Source: Silvimonas iriomotensis
GTDB lineage: Bacteria > Pseudomonadota > Gammaproteobacteria > Burkholderiales > Chitinibacteraceae
NCBI RefSeq assembly: GCF_014645535.1
Contig: NZ_BMLX01000001.1
Location: 675,169 to 739,168, forward strand
DNA: 64,000 nt
Direction: 5' to 3'
The position numbers and the translations under genes were made by a program. This document shows, in pieces, positions 9,842 to 19,301 of the stretch. Within the stretch, counting starts at the first letter, position 1; each line of letters starts with the position of its first letter. Below the pieces are notes generated by a model that searched no databases, was not told where the DNA came from, and saw only the letters and a program-made list of their open reading frames with translations.

Positions 9842-9873
9842 TCTTGCTGTTCCCGCCGCGGCGGGCAAGCAGA

Positions 9874-10323
9874 TTATTGCTCGCCAACAACCACAACCTG
9901 GGCTTCAACCACGACATCGTGGTGCAGCGCCAGATCGACGTTGTATTCACCGATGGCCTTGAAGGCGCCATTCGGCAGACGAACTTCAAACTTCTTGACC
10001 GGGTGGCCAGCAGCGGTGAAGGCTTCAGCGATGTCGCTGTTGCCAACGGAACCGAACAGACGACCGTCAACACCAGCCTTTTGAGCGATGGTGATGGAAA
10101 CGCCTTGCAGCTTCTCGGCACGGGCTTGAGCGCCAACCAGGATTTCGGCTTGCGCCTTTTCCAGGTCTGCACGGCGTGCTTCGAATTCTTTCAGGTTGGC
10201 TTCGGTGGCGCGCTTGGCTTTGCCTTGCGGGATCAGGAAGTTACGGGCGAAGCCGTCTTTAACCTTGACCACGTCACCCAGGTTACCCAGGTTAGCTACT
10301 TTTTCGAGCAGAATGATTTGCAT
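9874..10323 (-). CDS. rplI: 50S ribosomal protein L9
   Basis: Large-subunit protein at the base of the L1 stalk. It is 149 residues. The N-terminal domain starts [30 protein letters not shown], with the family signature about residues 13-40, followed by a long connecting helix ([28 protein letters not shown]) and the C-terminal domain ending [12 protein letters not shown]. Last gene of the rpsF-priB-rpsR-rplI operon, 16 bases after rpsR. Confidence 0.97.
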   Translation of the reverse strand: MQIILLEKVANLGNLGDVVKVKDGFARNFLIPQGKAKRATEANLKEFEARRADLEKAQAEILVGAQARAEKLQGVSITIAQKAGVDGRLFGSVGNSDIAEAFTAAGHPVKKFEVRLPNGAFKAIGEYNVDLALHHDVVVEAQVVVVGEQ

Positions 10324-10339
10324 GTTCTAATTCCCCGAC

Positions 10340-10567
10340 TTAGTGCAGGTCGGTGTACGGCAGCAGCGCGAGCAGACGAGCGCGCTTGATGGCAGCCGAC
10401 AGTTGACGTTGGTACTTGGCCTTGGTGCCGGTAATGCGGGCCGGGATGATCTTGCCGTTTTCAGCGATGAAATCTTTCAGGAGCGCGATGTCCTTGTAGT
10501 CGATTTCCTTGATGCCTTCGGCGGTGAAGCGGCAGAATTTCTTCCGCTTGAAGAGATGGCGAGACAT
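10340..10567 (-). CDS. rpsR: 30S ribosomal protein S18
   Basis: Small-subunit protein that binds the platform together with S6. It has 75 residues, is very basic, and shows the S18 core [18 protein letters not shown] (about 38-55) with ending [16 protein letters not shown]. An FKRKKFCRF start segment is typical. It sits between priB and rplI, the standard order. Confidence 0.97.
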   Translation of the reverse strand: MSRHLFKRKKFCRFTAEGIKEIDYKDIALLKDFIAENGKIIPARITGTKAKYQRQLSAAIKRARLLALLPYTDLH

Positions 10568-10579
10568 GGTATCTATCCT

Positions 10580-10885
10580 TTAATTCAACAATTCGTACTG
10601 TTCGATTTGCAACACGAGCCGGCGGCGGAACTTTTGTCCCATGCTGACCAGAAATCCGGCCACTTTGAGTTCCTGACCTGGTTTCAACTTGCTTAGCGCC
10701 TGTGCGACAGGGCCTGTGGCCCTGGCCGGTGCTTCCAGCGTAATCCGCCTTGGCACTTCGTTTTCCAGCTGTTCCGATTCATGCAGGAGAACAAACTCCA
10801 GAACCGGAATGCCAGCCGGGGTGACGCGTAAAGCTTGTTGTTCGATCAGGGTTCCATAAAGCAGGACCCGGTTGCTTTTCGTCAC
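10580..10885 (-). CDS. priB: Primosomal replication protein PriB (OB fold)
   Basis: Single-stranded-DNA-binding OB-fold protein that helps PriA and DnaT-type factors restart stalled replication forks. It is 101 residues, beginning TKSNRVLLYGTLIEQQALRV and containing PVLEFVLLHESEQ, as expected for beta-proteobacterial PriB. The start codon is GTG with a weak upstream ribosome site; translation may rely on coupling to rpsF, whose stop is 24 bases upstream. Location between rpsF and rpsR is diagnostic. Confidence 0.92.
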   Translation of the reverse strand: MTKSNRVLLYGTLIEQQALRVTPAGIPVLEFVLLHESEQLENEVPRRITLEAPARATGPVAQALSKLKPGQELKVAGFLVSMGQKFRRRLVLQIEQYELLN

Positions 10886-10909
10886 GTCGTTGTAGGCAAA
10901 AGTGCCGGC

Positions 10910-11275
10910 TTAGACAGCCTGGCCTTCTTGAGCCGGAGCGGCCAACGACTTGGACTTCTCTTCCTTCATCATCGGGGAAGCTTCAGTCACTGCGTGTTCC
11001 ATCTTGGTGGTCAGATGGCGCAGTACGGCGTCGTTGAACTTGAAGGCGTGTTCGAGTTCGTCCAGGGTTTCCTGACCGATCTCAACGTTCAACAGAACGT
11101 AGTGAGCCTTGTGGATCTTCTGGATCGGGTAAGCCAGTTGGCGGCGGCCCCAGTCTTCCAGACGATGGATCGTGCCATTGCCTTGAGCGATGAGGGACTT
11201 GTAGCGCTCGATCATTGCGGGCACTTGCTCGCTTTGATCCGGGTGCACGATGAATACAATTTCATAGTGTCGCAT
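10910..11275 (-). CDS. rpsF: 30S ribosomal protein S6
   Basis: Small-subunit platform protein that forms a complex with S18. It has 121 residues with [25 protein letters not shown] at the start and the [22 protein letters not shown] segment (about 46-67). First gene of the operon with priB, rpsR and rplI. Good ribosome site AAGGAG about 6 bases before the ATG. A candidate S6:S18-responsive leader hairpin lies upstream. Confidence 0.97.
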   Translation of the reverse strand: MRHYEIVFIVHPDQSEQVPAMIERYKSLIAQGNGTIHRLEDWGRRQLAYPIQKIHKAHYVLLNVEIGQETLDELEHAFKFNDAVLRHLTTKMEHAVTEASPMMKEEKSKSLAAPAQEGQAV

Positions 11276-11299
11276 GTGTGCTCCTTGCGGTTTATAACA

Positions 11300-11326
11300 G
11301 CCTGCCAGGTGCGACGCCGGTCAGGC
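11300..11326 (-). promoter_or_regulatory. Candidate S6:S18 autoregulatory leader hairpin
   Basis: On the minus strand the rpsF leader contains GCCUG...CAGGC arms enclosing a CCG trinucleotide (positions 11300-11304 and 11322-11326). A CCG-bearing hairpin in the rpsF leader is the known target of the S6:S18 complex in many bacteria. The match is by eye only, and the position about 25-50 bases before rpsF fits. Confidence 0.4.
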
Positions 11327-11342
11327 AAGGGGTGAACTTGCA

Positions 11343-11372
11343 ACTATAAACGAAAAACCCGGCGTAACGCAA
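11343..11372 (-). promoter_or_regulatory. Candidate rpsF promoter
   Basis: Read on the minus strand: TTGCGT (11367-11372), 18-base spacer, TATAGT (11343-11348). The -35 lies inside the loop of the fdxA terminator hairpin, so the two elements share sequence. Prediction from consensus only. Confidence 0.4.
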
Positions 11373-11388
11373 GCTGCGCCGCCGGGTT
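11353..11388 (-). terminator. Intrinsic terminator of fdxA
   Basis: AACCCGGCG (11356-11364) pairs with CGCCGGGTT (11380-11388). On the minus strand the stem is followed by TTTCG, about 28 bases after the fdxA stop. The loop is 15 bases, so efficiency is uncertain. Confidence 0.6.
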
Positions 11389-11416
11389 GTTGACAGTGTT
11401 GCGTGCTGATGGTGGC

Positions 11417-11740
11417 TTAGCGCTCAATCTGGTCGAGCTTGCCCGTCACGCCAGCCCAGGTTTCGTGGTCCGGCAGCGGGTCTTTCTTTTCAACGATCGG
11501 GGTCCAGGATCTGGACAGCTCGGCGTTCAGCGCGATGTACTCTTGCATGTCGGCCGGCACGTCGTCTTCAGCGTAGATGGCCTCAACCGGGCATTCGGCT
11601 ACGCACAGGGTACAGTCAATGCACTCGTCCGGATCAATCACCAGAAAGTTCGGGCCTTCGCGAAAGCAGTCAACCGGGCAGACGTCCACGCAGTCGGTGT
11701 ACTTGCACTTCACACAGGCGTCGGTGACAACATAGGTCAT
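11417..11740 (-). CDS. fdxA: Ferredoxin FdxA (7Fe-8S type)
   Basis: Small cytoplasmic electron carrier of 107 residues. The N-terminal half holds two cluster motifs: [18 protein letters not shown] (about 9-26) and [15 protein letters not shown] (about 40-54). The spacing of the first motif, with an extra cysteine, matches the [3Fe-4S]/[4Fe-4S] FdxA family rather than 2[4Fe-4S] clostridial ferredoxin. The C-terminal extension ending [16 protein letters not shown] is also typical. Monocistronic, with its own terminator. Redox partners are not evident here. Confidence 0.93.
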   Translation of the reverse strand: MTYVVTDACVKCKYTDCVDVCPVDCFREGPNFLVIDPDECIDCTLCVAECPVEAIYAEDDVPADMQEYIALNAELSRSWTPIVEKKDPLPDHETWAGVTGKLDQIER

Positions 11741-11907
11741 GGCGTTTCCTTTTAGAGATCGGAGCGGGTAGGCAATTGGTTCCGGCGCGCTGTTGCGGGC
11801 CGAGTGGTGATATAAACTGTCACCATTTTATAACAAGCAGCGCTCAGGCAGAACTATTCCGGTGTAATTGCTTTGGTTCTGGTGGGCGCGTGGTGTGTTG
11901 TATATCG

Positions 11908-12879
11908 ATGAAATCTGTTGAAAATCCGGCTTCTGCAGTCACTCAGGTGGGCGCTGACAAAACTGCAACGCCTTATCGCGGGCGTTTTGCACCCAGCCCC
12001 ACGGGCGTGCTCCATGCGGGTTCTTTGCTGGCGGCGCTGGCCAGCTATCTGGATGCGCGTGCGGCAGGCGGCGAGTGGCTGGTGCGCATGGAAGATCTGG
12101 ACCGTCCGCGCTGCGTACCTGGCGCTGCCGACGAGATTTTGCGCCAGCTGGAAAGCTGGGGCATGCACTGGGATGGCGAGATTGTTTATCAAAGCCGGCG
12201 TGATGAGGTTTACAGCGCGGCATTGCAGCAATTGCAGCAAACCGGTCGTGTTTACCCGTGTTCCTGTACCCGGCGCGAGATCGCCAGTGTGGCGCATGCC
12301 GGGGTGGATGGCCCGGTTTATCCGGGCACCTGCCGGCATGGTCTGAAAGCGGGTGCAACGGCGCGGGCATGGCGTATCAATACAGAAGAAATCGCGCCGG
12401 TTTGCTATACCGACCGGATACAAGGACTGCAGTGTCAGACGTTGTCTGCCGACGTTGGTGATTTCGTATTGAAGCGTGCCGACGGATTGTTTGCCTATCA
12501 ATTGGCAGTGGTGGTGGATGATGCGTTGCAGGGAATAACGCATATCGTTCGCGGCGCTGATCTGCTTGATTCGACCCCCCGTCAGCGATATTTGCAGACT
12601 TTACTTAATTGCCCGTCTCCTGAATATGCGCATATTCCGGTGCTGGTCAATTCGGCTGGCGAAAAGTTGAGCAAGCAGACGCAAGCACCCGCGGTTGCGG
12701 TAGAAAAAAATCCGGTTCCGGTATTGTGGCGCGCACTCGGGTTGCTGGGTCAGCAGCCAGACAAGATGCTGCTTGATGCATCCCGGGATGAATTCTGGGC
12801 TTGGGCAGTGGCCAATTGGAAATTACCTGCAGTGCCCGTCGGACGGGGCATTCAAACCGATGGCCGGCAGTACAGGTAA
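11908..12879 (+). CDS. gluQ: Glutamyl-queuosine tRNA(Asp) synthetase
   Basis: GluRS paralogue that attaches glutamate to queuosine at position 34 of tRNA-Asp. It has 323 residues from the ATG at 11908 (MKSVENPA). It holds the catalytic core only: the HIGH-type motif RFAPSPTGVLHAGSLLAAL, a zinc site CSC...CRHG, and a degenerate KMSKS-like GEKLSKQ. It lacks the anticodon-binding domain of GltX. The longer in-frame upstream reading was rejected because it adds non-conserved residues. No strong ribosome site precedes the chosen ATG. Divergent from fdxA. Confidence 0.93.
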   Translation: MKSVENPASAVTQVGADKTATPYRGRFAPSPTGVLHAGSLLAALASYLDARAAGGEWLVRMEDLDRPRCVPGAADEILRQLESWGMHWDGEIVYQSRRDEVYSAALQQLQQTGRVYPCSCTRREIASVAHAGVDGPVYPGTCRHGLKAGATARAWRINTEEIAPVCYTDRIQGLQCQTLSADVGDFVLKRADGLFAYQLAVVVDDALQGITHIVRGADLLDSTPRQRYLQTLLNCPSPEYAHIPVLVNSAGEKLSKQTQAPAVAVEKNPVPVLWRALGLLGQQPDKMLLDASRDEFWAWAVANWKLPAVPVGRGIQTDGRQYR

Positions 12880-13093
12880 ATCATCTGTTGCCTGAAAAAT
12901 AACAATCCACTTTTTAAATTTGACAATTCTTATTGAATTAGCGATTTTTCGCATAATCCACAACATATAATCGATGTAACCGTTGGGCCGCCTTGCGCTT
13001 TTTTGGGCGTGGGTGTTATGTTCGCGGCCCGGAATTCGTGAAATTGCCGACACCGTTGTGTGTCGGTTTACGTGAAAGAAATTGGGGGAAGCT

Positions 13094-15856
13094 GTGCCTA
13101 TCAAACCTGGAGTCAAAGCCTGCGTGCTGGCAATGATGCTTGCAGCGCCGTGGAGTGTTCATGCGGCGGGGCTGGGACGTTTGAATGTCTTGTCCGGTCT
13201 GGGACAGCCATTCCGCGGGGAAATCGATCTGGTTGCCGTGCAACCGGAAGAGGCGGATTCGCTGGTCGTGAGCCTTGCTCCGCCTGATGCTTATGGCGCT
13301 GCGCAAGTGCCGTACCCGTCGTCCTCACTGGGTCTGCGTTTCAATATCGACAAGCGCCCCAATGGTCAGTACTTCGTGACCATTACCTCCAGTCAGGCTG
13401 TCAGCGAGCCAGTGCTCGAACTGCTGGTTGATCTGAACTGGGCTTCGGGCCGCATCCAGCGCGAATACACTGCGCTGATCGATCCGGTTGGTTATGGCAG
13501 CAACAATAACAACGTGAATGCCACTGGCAGCACCGCACCGCGTGCCTTGCCCGGTGCCATTACCCCGGCCCGTCCGGTTGCTGCGCCGTCGGCTCGCCGT
13601 GGCCACAAGGGTCACGCGGCTGCATCGGCCCCCGCAGCCCAGCCGGCTGAAAAAGCCGCAGCTGCTGCGCCGGCCCCGTCGGCAGGCGCCCAGGCAGGTG
13701 TGGATAGCTACACCGTCAAGTCTGGCGATACGCTGTCGAGCATTGCCCATCAAGTGCAGCCTGACGGTGTGAGCCTGGATCAGGTGCTGGTTGCCCTGTA
13801 TCGCAATAACGCCGATGCCTTCAATGGCAACATGAATCGCCTCAAGCGCGGCAAGATTCTGCAGATTCCGTCTGCAGAGCAGATGAACCAGTTGTCTCGC
13901 GCTGAAGCTTCGAAAGAAATCCATCTGCAATCGCAGAACTGGCATTCCTATCGCCAGAAAGTGGCAGAAAATGCCGCGGCCAATCCGGCTGAAGACACCA
14001 CCCAGAATCAAGGCACCAGCGGCAAGATTGGCGCCAAGGTGGAAGACAAGGGTGCGGCATCCGGTCAGCCCAACAAAGATGTACTGAAGCTGTCCAATGG
14101 TGCCAAGGCAGGTAATGCCGGCACGGGCGGCAGCAGCGAAGAAGAAAAGATCGCCCATGACAAGGCGCTCAAGGATGCGCAGAGCCGCGTCGACGCGCTG
14201 CAAAAGAATGTGAAGGACATGAAGGGCGTGCTGGCCATGCAGGGCAAGGCTGCCTCGCAAGCCGCCACCCCGACACCCGCGCCGACTCCGGCCCCGACGC
14301 AAGCACCGGCAGCTGCTGCTTCTGAAGCAGCATCCGCACCGGTTGCGGCCGTTGCCTCGGAAGCCAGTGCTGCTGCCAGCGAACCGGCCGCCGCGCCCGT
14401 TGCTGCCAGCAAGCCGCGTCACCATGTGGTGCCGGTTGCCCCGGCACCGGCGCCAGAGCCGTCCTTCTTTGACTCGCTGATGGATAACCCGCTGATCCCG
14501 GGTGCAGGCCTGCTGGTGCTGCTGCTGGGTGCGGGCGCGTTTGTCTACAACCGTCGCCGCAAAAAGCCGGCCGCGTTTGACGACAGCATCATCACCGGTG
14601 GCGATCTGAAGCCGAACACCGTACTGGGTCAGACCGGCGGTGCGGTCATCAGCACGCAGCCGACCGAAAACTCCTTCCTGACCGATTTCAGCCGTCAGGG
14701 TCTGGGCACCATCGATACCGATGAGGTCGATCCGATCGCGGAAGCCGAGGTGTACATGGCCTACGGTCGTGACGCCCAGGCTGAAGAAATCCTCAAGGAC
14801 GCGCTGGCCAAAGATCCGTCCCGTAACGAGATTCGTCTGAAGCTGCTGGAAATCCACGCCGCACGCAAAGACAAGACCTCGTTCGAGGAAATCGCCTCTG
14901 AGTTGTATGCCAGCCAGGGTGGCCGTGGTCCGGTGTGGGAACAAGCTGCGTATATCGGCCACAACCTTGATCCGGAAAATCCGCTGTACCTGCGCACCGA
15001 AAGTGCCGCTCGTGCCGCTGAAAACCATGCGCCTGCCGTGAGCGGTGGCGCTGTGGCCGGTATCGCTGCAGCGGGTGCTGCAGTGGCGGGTCTGGCTGCG
15101 GCAGAAGCCGTGCATCATCACGAAGAGCCGAAAGACAATCTGGACTTCGATCTGGGTCTGGATGCCGCAGCGCCGGCACCGGCTGCCCAGCCGGTTGCGG
15201 AAGCCGCGCCAATGATCGATCCGCTGGCGGATCTTGATCTGGGTCTGGATGCACCAGCCCCGGCACCGGTTGAAGCTGCACCGGCCCATGAGGACCTGGG
15301 CTCGTCGCTGGACTTTGATCTGGATTCGTTCAATGCCCCGGCGACGGCTGAGCATGCTGGCCCGGTTGAGTCTGCCGTGGCTGATCTGGATATCGCCCAC
15401 GACGAACTGACTGATCTGAGCTTTCCGTCCGAGACGGCAACCGACGAAAGCCTGAGCGCCTCTTTGCCGGAGATGTCGGGTACGGATCTTGATCTGGACC
15501 TGCCGGCACTGGAATCGCACGCTCCGGCAGCAGCTTCGCCGGCAGCAGAAGCGGCTGACGACCTGGGTCTGGATTTCAGCTTCGATCTGAACGAAGCCGG
15601 CACTGAGCCGACTGCGGCTGCCGCAGCTGAAACGCACGATCTGGACGCCTCGTTTGGCGAGTTGTCTTCGGGCAGTGCCGCTGAATCCAGCGCGGATTTC
15701 GGCGCGGATGATCCGGTACAGACCAAGATTGACCTGGCACGTGCTTATATCGACATGGGTGATATCGAAGGCGCCCGCGAGATTTTGCATGAAGCCGAAG
15801 CTGAGGGCAGTGCTCAGCAGAAACAGGAAATCCGTGGTCTGTTGAATGGGTTGTAA
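13094..15856 (+). CDS. fimV: FimV/HubP-family polar peptidoglycan-binding protein
   Basis: Large inner-membrane organiser of type IV pili and polar functions. From the GTG at 13094 it is 920 residues: signal peptide (KACVLAMMLAAPWSVHA-AG), FimV N-terminal domain (to about 130), Ala/Pro-rich linker, LysM (about 205-255, SYTVKSGDTLSSIA), coiled coil, a second Ala/Pro linker, a membrane span (about 468-485), then a long acidic region with repeated DLDLGLDA-type motifs and a C-terminal TPR-like FimV domain (about 875-920, QTKIDLARAYIDMGDIEGAREIL). The GTG was chosen because GGGGGAA lies just upstream; an in-frame TTG at 13082 is the alternative. Confidence 0.9.
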   Translation: MPIKPGVKACVLAMMLAAPWSVHAAGLGRLNVLSGLGQPFRGEIDLVAVQPEEADSLVVSLAPPDAYGAAQVPYPSSSLGLRFNIDKRPNGQYFVTITSSQAVSEPVLELLVDLNWASGRIQREYTALIDPVGYGSNNNNVNATGSTAPRALPGAITPARPVAAPSARRGHKGHAAASAPAAQPAEKAAAAAPAPSAGAQAGVDSYTVKSGDTLSSIAHQVQPDGVSLDQVLVALYRNNADAFNGNMNRLKRGKILQIPSAEQMNQLSRAEASKEIHLQSQNWHSYRQKVAENAAANPAEDTTQNQGTSGKIGAKVEDKGAASGQPNKDVLKLSNGAKAGNAGTGGSSEEEKIAHDKALKDAQSRVDALQKNVKDMKGVLAMQGKAASQAATPTPAPTPAPTQAPAAAASEAASAPVAAVASEASAAASEPAAAPVAASKPRHHVVPVAPAPAPEPSFFDSLMDNPLIPGAGLLVLLLGAGAFVYNRRRKKPAAFDDSIITGGDLKPNTVLGQTGGAVISTQPTENSFLTDFSRQGLGTIDTDEVDPIAEAEVYMAYGRDAQAEEILKDALAKDPSRNEIRLKLLEIHAARKDKTSFEEIASELYASQGGRGPVWEQAAYIGHNLDPENPLYLRTESAARAAENHAPAVSGGAVAGIAAAGAAVAGLAAAEAVHHHEEPKDNLDFDLGLDAAAPAPAAQPVAEAAPMIDPLADLDLGLDAPAPAPVEAAPAHEDLGSSLDFDLDSFNAPATAEHAGPVESAVADLDIAHDELTDLSFPSETATDESLSASLPEMSGTDLDLDLPALESHAPAAASPAAEAADDLGLDFSFDLNEAGTEPTAAAAAETHDLDASFGELSSGSAAESSADFGADDPVQTKIDLARAYIDMGDIEGAREILHEAEAEGSAQQKQEIRGLLNGL

Positions 15857-15896
15857 TATCTGCCAGGCAGGTAATGCGTACGGGCGGGGTGGCTGA

Positions 15897-16526
15897 TTGC
15901 ATCCCGCCAACGCAATACTGTGCTGGATCTGGGTGGCGTGCTGGTTGCAAATGTTGCAGCCCACGCCACTTGTCATTGTGACTGCCGTTCTGGTGGTGGT
16001 GACCTTCGCGGTTGAAGCTGCGCGCATGACCCGCATGTTGCGGCGCATGCGCGTGCTGCTGCTGGCTATCTTGCTGGTCTACGGCTGGTCTACGCCGGGC
16101 CTGTATCTGTGGTCGGGCGGGTTCTCGCCCACGCGGGAAGGGTTATGGCTGGGGTTTTTGCAGGCAGTGCGCCTTGTCGGTGTGCTGACCAGTCTGCAAT
16201 GGCTGCTGCGCTCGCTCACGCGGGAGGCCATGTTTGGCGGCATCTATCTGCTGGCGGCGCCGCTGACCCTGCTGGGCGTCAACCGGCAGCGCTGGGCACT
16301 GCGCCTGACCCTGACCATGGATTTTGCCGAGCGCTTGCTGGCAGAGCGCCAGGACTGGCGCGCTTTATGGCAGCAAATCTCGCAGCCGCTTGATGCGGTT
16401 TCGTTGCAGCCCGTCGCGGTGACCCTGCAAATCCGGCCATTGTCTGCCGGCCAACGCGCATTGCTGCTGCTGTTACTGGCGCTCATCGTGCTAACCTTGC
16501 TGTTTTTCCACCAGATCTTCCCGTGA
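15897..16526 (+). CDS. Putative EcfT/CbiQ-like transmembrane protein
   Basis: Polytopic membrane protein of 209 residues with about five hydrophobic segments. The general layout (MHPANAILCW start, membrane pairs, a cytoplasmic TMDFAERLLAERQDW stretch, a final C-terminal span) resembles the T component of energy-coupling-factor transporters. No ECF ATPase or substrate-binding S component is adjacent, so function is open. The start is probably the TTG at 15897, 41 bases after fimV, behind a G-rich ribosome site; later codons would cut the first membrane segment. Its stop overlaps the GTG of truA (GTGA), so the two are translationally coupled. Confidence 0.55.
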   Translation: MHPANAILCWIWVACWLQMLQPTPLVIVTAVLVVVTFAVEAARMTRMLRRMRVLLLAILLVYGWSTPGLYLWSGGFSPTREGLWLGFLQAVRLVGVLTSLQWLLRSLTREAMFGGIYLLAAPLTLLGVNRQRWALRLTLTMDFAERLLAERQDWRALWQQISQPLDAVSLQPVAVTLQIRPLSAGQRALLLLLLALIVLTLLFFHQIFP

Positions 16527-17305
16527 AATACGCTCTTGCCATTGAATATGACGGCCGTGCCTTTGCCGGCTGGCAAATCCAGCCTGACCAGCGCACGGTG
16601 CAAGGTGAGGTGGAGGCCGCGGTTTCGCGCATGGCAGGGCACCCGGTGCGCATCCATGCCGCCGGCCGTACTGATGCGGGCGTGCATGCCAGCGGACAGA
16701 TTGCGCACTTTGATACCGACGCCAGCCGGCCGCTGACGGCCTGGGTGCGTGGCGTGAACAGCTTTTTGCCCGATGGCGTGGCGGTGCGCTGGGCGCAAGT
16801 AGTGCCAGATACATTTCACTCGCGCTTTTCTGCCACGGCGCGGCATTACCGCTATCTGTTGCTTAATCATCCGGTACGGCCGGCCTTGTGGGCCGGGCGG
16901 GTAGGGTGGATACACAATCCGCTTGATCTGGATGCTTTTCAGCGTGCGGGCGACTTGTTGCTGGGAACGCATGATTTTTCCAGCTTCCGTGCGGCGGAAT
17001 GTCAGGCCAAAACGCCGATCAAAACCCTGCGCAAGGTAGAATTGACGCAATCTGGCACGTTGCTGGCGATAGATTTTTCGGCTGATGCCTTTTTGCATCA
17101 CATGGTGCGCAATTTGATGGGCGCCTTGTTGCATGTAGCCAAAGGCAATGAGAAGCCAGAATGGATTCTTCAGGCGCTGGCGTGGCGTGATCGCAGCCTG
17201 GCGCCGCCCACCTTCATGCCCGACGGCCTGTATCTGGCCGGGGTGAGTTACCCGGAAGAATACGGGTTGGCCAGCGAGCCCGATCCCCGTTATGGCCTGA
17301 TCTGA
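16523..17305 (+). CDS. truA: tRNA pseudouridine(38-40) synthase
   Basis: Converts uridines 38-40 of many tRNAs to pseudouridine. It has 260 residues with the catalytic aspartate in AGRTDAGVHASGQ (near residue 52), RYLLLNHP and the C-terminal FLHHMVRNLMG. The start is GTG and overlaps the upstream EcfT-like stop codon. The trp genes follow after 70 bases; in enterics truA sits close to accD, and here three trp genes are inserted between. Confidence 0.95.
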   Translation: MKYALAIEYDGRAFAGWQIQPDQRTVQGEVEAAVSRMAGHPVRIHAAGRTDAGVHASGQIAHFDTDASRPLTAWVRGVNSFLPDGVAVRWAQVVPDTFHSRFSATARHYRYLLLNHPVRPALWAGRVGWIHNPLDLDAFQRAGDLLLGTHDFSSFRAAECQAKTPIKTLRKVELTQSGTLLAIDFSADAFLHHMVRNLMGALLHVAKGNEKPEWILQALAWRDRSLAPPTFMPDGLYLAGVSYPEEYGLASEPDPRYGLI

Positions 17306-17375
17306 CAAAGTTGTTCAGGCAACAAGTTGCAATGTCAGCGACAATCTACCGCTTGATGGACAGGAACCCCGCCGG

Positions 17376-17999
17376 ATGAACCAGCAGGTAAGAATCAAGA
17401 TTTGTGGTCTGCGTGACCCCGCCACCGCCCGTGCTGCGGCGCAAATGGGGGCAGATGCAATTGGTCTGGTGTTCTATGAGCCCAGCCCGCGCAATGTGTC
17501 CGTAGAAGAAGCCAAAGCAGTTCTGGCCGCATTGCCGGCCTTTGTGACCAGTGTGGGTTTGTTCGTCAACGCCGATCCGGACTGGCTGCGCGACCTGTTG
17601 CAGGTACTGCCGCTGGACCTCTTGCAGTTTCATGGCGATGAGTCGCCAGAGTACTGCCGCAGCTTCGGCAAACCGTGGATCAAGGCGGTTCGCGTAAAAC
17701 AGGACACAAATTTGATAGAATATGCCGCGCAATTTCACGATGCGCGCGGTTTGCTGGTCGATGCCTTTGTCGAAGGCACCCCTGGGGGGACCGGCGAAGC
17801 GTTTGACTGGTCGTTGATTCCAGAGGATTTACCCCTGCCGCTGATTCTTTCCGGCGGGTTGAATCCGGGTAATGTGAGTGAGGCCGTGGCGGCTGTTGCG
17901 CCATGGGCCGTCGATGTGTCCAGTGGTGTGGAAAGCACCCGTGGCGTCAAAGACCTGAACAAGGTTGCACAATTCATCAAGGCAGCGAGACACGCATGA
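17376..17999 (+). CDS. trpF: Phosphoribosylanthranilate isomerase
   Basis: Third step of tryptophan synthesis, an Amadori rearrangement to CdRP. A 207-residue monofunctional TIM barrel: [10 protein letters not shown] near the start (catalytic Cys), [44 protein letters not shown] and [10 protein letters not shown]. The stop overlaps the trpB ATG (ATGA), giving translational coupling. The trpF-trpB-trpA order is common in proteobacteria with split trp operons. Confidence 0.96.
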   Translation: MNQQVRIKICGLRDPATARAAAQMGADAIGLVFYEPSPRNVSVEEAKAVLAALPAFVTSVGLFVNADPDWLRDLLQVLPLDLLQFHGDESPEYCRSFGKPWIKAVRVKQDTNLIEYAAQFHDARGLLVDAFVEGTPGGTGEAFDWSLIPEDLPLPLILSGGLNPGNVSEAVAAVAPWAVDVSSGVESTRGVKDLNKVAQFIKAARHA

Positions 18000-19207
18000 A
18001 CGATTTTCTGCAGTATCAAGAACCCGATCTGAAAGGCCACTTTGGCCAGTTTGGCGGTTTGTACGTTGCCGAAACCCTGATGCCCGCACTCGACGAATTG
18101 CGTGCCGAATATGAAAAGGCCAAGGCCGATCCGGCGTTTCAGGCCGAGTTCAACTACGAACTGGCTCATTACGTTGGCCGTCCGTCCCCGATTTATCACG
18201 CCAAGCGCTGGTCTGAAGCGCTGGGCGGCGCCCAGATTTACCTCAAGCGTGAAGACCTGAACCACACGGGTGCGCACAAGGTGAACAACACCATCGGCCA
18301 GGCCCTGCTGGCCCGCCGCATGGGCAAGAAACGCGTCATTGCCGAAACCGGCGCTGGCCAGCATGGCGTGGCCACGGCCACCGTGGCGGCGCGTTACGGT
18401 CTGGAGTGCGTGGTGTACATGGGCGCCGAAGACGTCAAGCGCCAGTCGCCCAACGTGTTCCGCATGAAGCTGCTGGGCGCAACCGTGGTCGCGGTCGAAT
18501 CTGGCTCCAAGACACTCAAGGACGCCATGAACGAAGCCATGCGCGACTGGGTGACCAATGTCGATTCCACCTATTACATCATCGGCACCTGCGCCGGCCC
18601 GCACCCGTACCCGATGCTGGTGCGTGACTTCCAGTGCGTGATTGGCGAAGAAGCCAAGGTGCAGATGGACGAAATGCTGGGTCGCCAGCCGGACTTCGTT
18701 CTGGCTTGCGTGGGTGGCGGTTCCAACGCCATCGGTATCTTCCATCCGTATATCAAGGTGCCGGACGTGCGCCTGATCGGCGTGGAAGCCGGCGGTGATG
18801 GCGTCGAAACCGGCCGCCATGCTGCGCCGCTGACCGCCAATGTCGGCACCGGCGTGCTGCACGGCAACCGCATGTACCTGATGCAGGATGAAAACGGCCA
18901 GGTGGCTGATACGCATTCCATCTCTGCCGGTCTGGATTACCCGGGCGTGGGTCCGGAGCATTGCTACCTGAAAGACATCCATCGCGCCCAATACGTGGCC
19001 GCCACCGACCAGCAAGCGATTGAGGCTTTCCACGAGCTGAGCCGTTTTGAAGGTATTATCCCGGCGCTGGAATCCAGCCACGCGCTGGCCCATGCCAAGA
19101 AACTGGCGCCGACACTGCCCAAAGACAAAGTCATTCTGGTGAACCTGTCCGGCCGTGGCGACAAGGATATTCCGACCATGGCGCGTCTGGCCGGTATCGA
19201 GCTTTAA
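17996..19207 (+). CDS. trpB: Tryptophan synthase beta chain
   Basis: PLP enzyme that joins indole with serine. It has 403 residues starting [21 protein letters not shown]. The PLP lysine is Lys95 in [10 protein letters not shown]; the ETGAGQHG and [10 protein letters not shown] segments bind substrate and PLP phosphate, and the YPGVGPEH segment is conserved. The ATG overlaps the trpF stop. It works as an alpha2-beta2 complex with TrpA encoded just downstream. Confidence 0.97.
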   Translation: MNDFLQYQEPDLKGHFGQFGGLYVAETLMPALDELRAEYEKAKADPAFQAEFNYELAHYVGRPSPIYHAKRWSEALGGAQIYLKREDLNHTGAHKVNNTIGQALLARRMGKKRVIAETGAGQHGVATATVAARYGLECVVYMGAEDVKRQSPNVFRMKLLGATVVAVESGSKTLKDAMNEAMRDWVTNVDSTYYIIGTCAGPHPYPMLVRDFQCVIGEEAKVQMDEMLGRQPDFVLACVGGGSNAIGIFHPYIKVPDVRLIGVEAGGDGVETGRHAAPLTANVGTGVLHGNRMYLMQDENGQVADTHSISAGLDYPGVGPEHCYLKDIHRAQYVAATDQQAIEAFHELSRFEGIIPALESSHALAHAKKLAPTLPKDKVILVNLSGRGDKDIPTMARLAGIEL

Positions 19208-19239
19208 GGCTCACGCCGTCACAGCAGATCGCGACGACA

Positions 19240-19271
19240 TGCGGCATTGGCTTTAACCGGCCGATGCCGCA
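19240..19271 (+). other. Intercistronic hairpin between trpB and trpA
   Basis: TGCGGCAT (19240-19247) pairs with ATGCCGCA (19264-19271) around a 16-base loop that can pair further. There is no T-run, so it is more likely an mRNA-processing or stability element than a terminator. Confidence 0.35.
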
Positions 19272-19301
19272 CAATCCACCCAACTTTTACATTACAAAAT
19301 C

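Noticed and set aside
12920-12957. TTGACA (12920) with CATAAT (12952) as a fimV promoter
   Set aside because: Spacing is 26 bases, far outside the 16-18 range; no better pair was seen, though the region is A+T-rich and may hold the promoter.
13325-16048. A 907-codon open frame on the minus strand opposite fimV
   Set aside because: Low-complexity, Arg/Cys-rich translation mirroring the Ala/Pro/Asp-rich FimV; no known domain.
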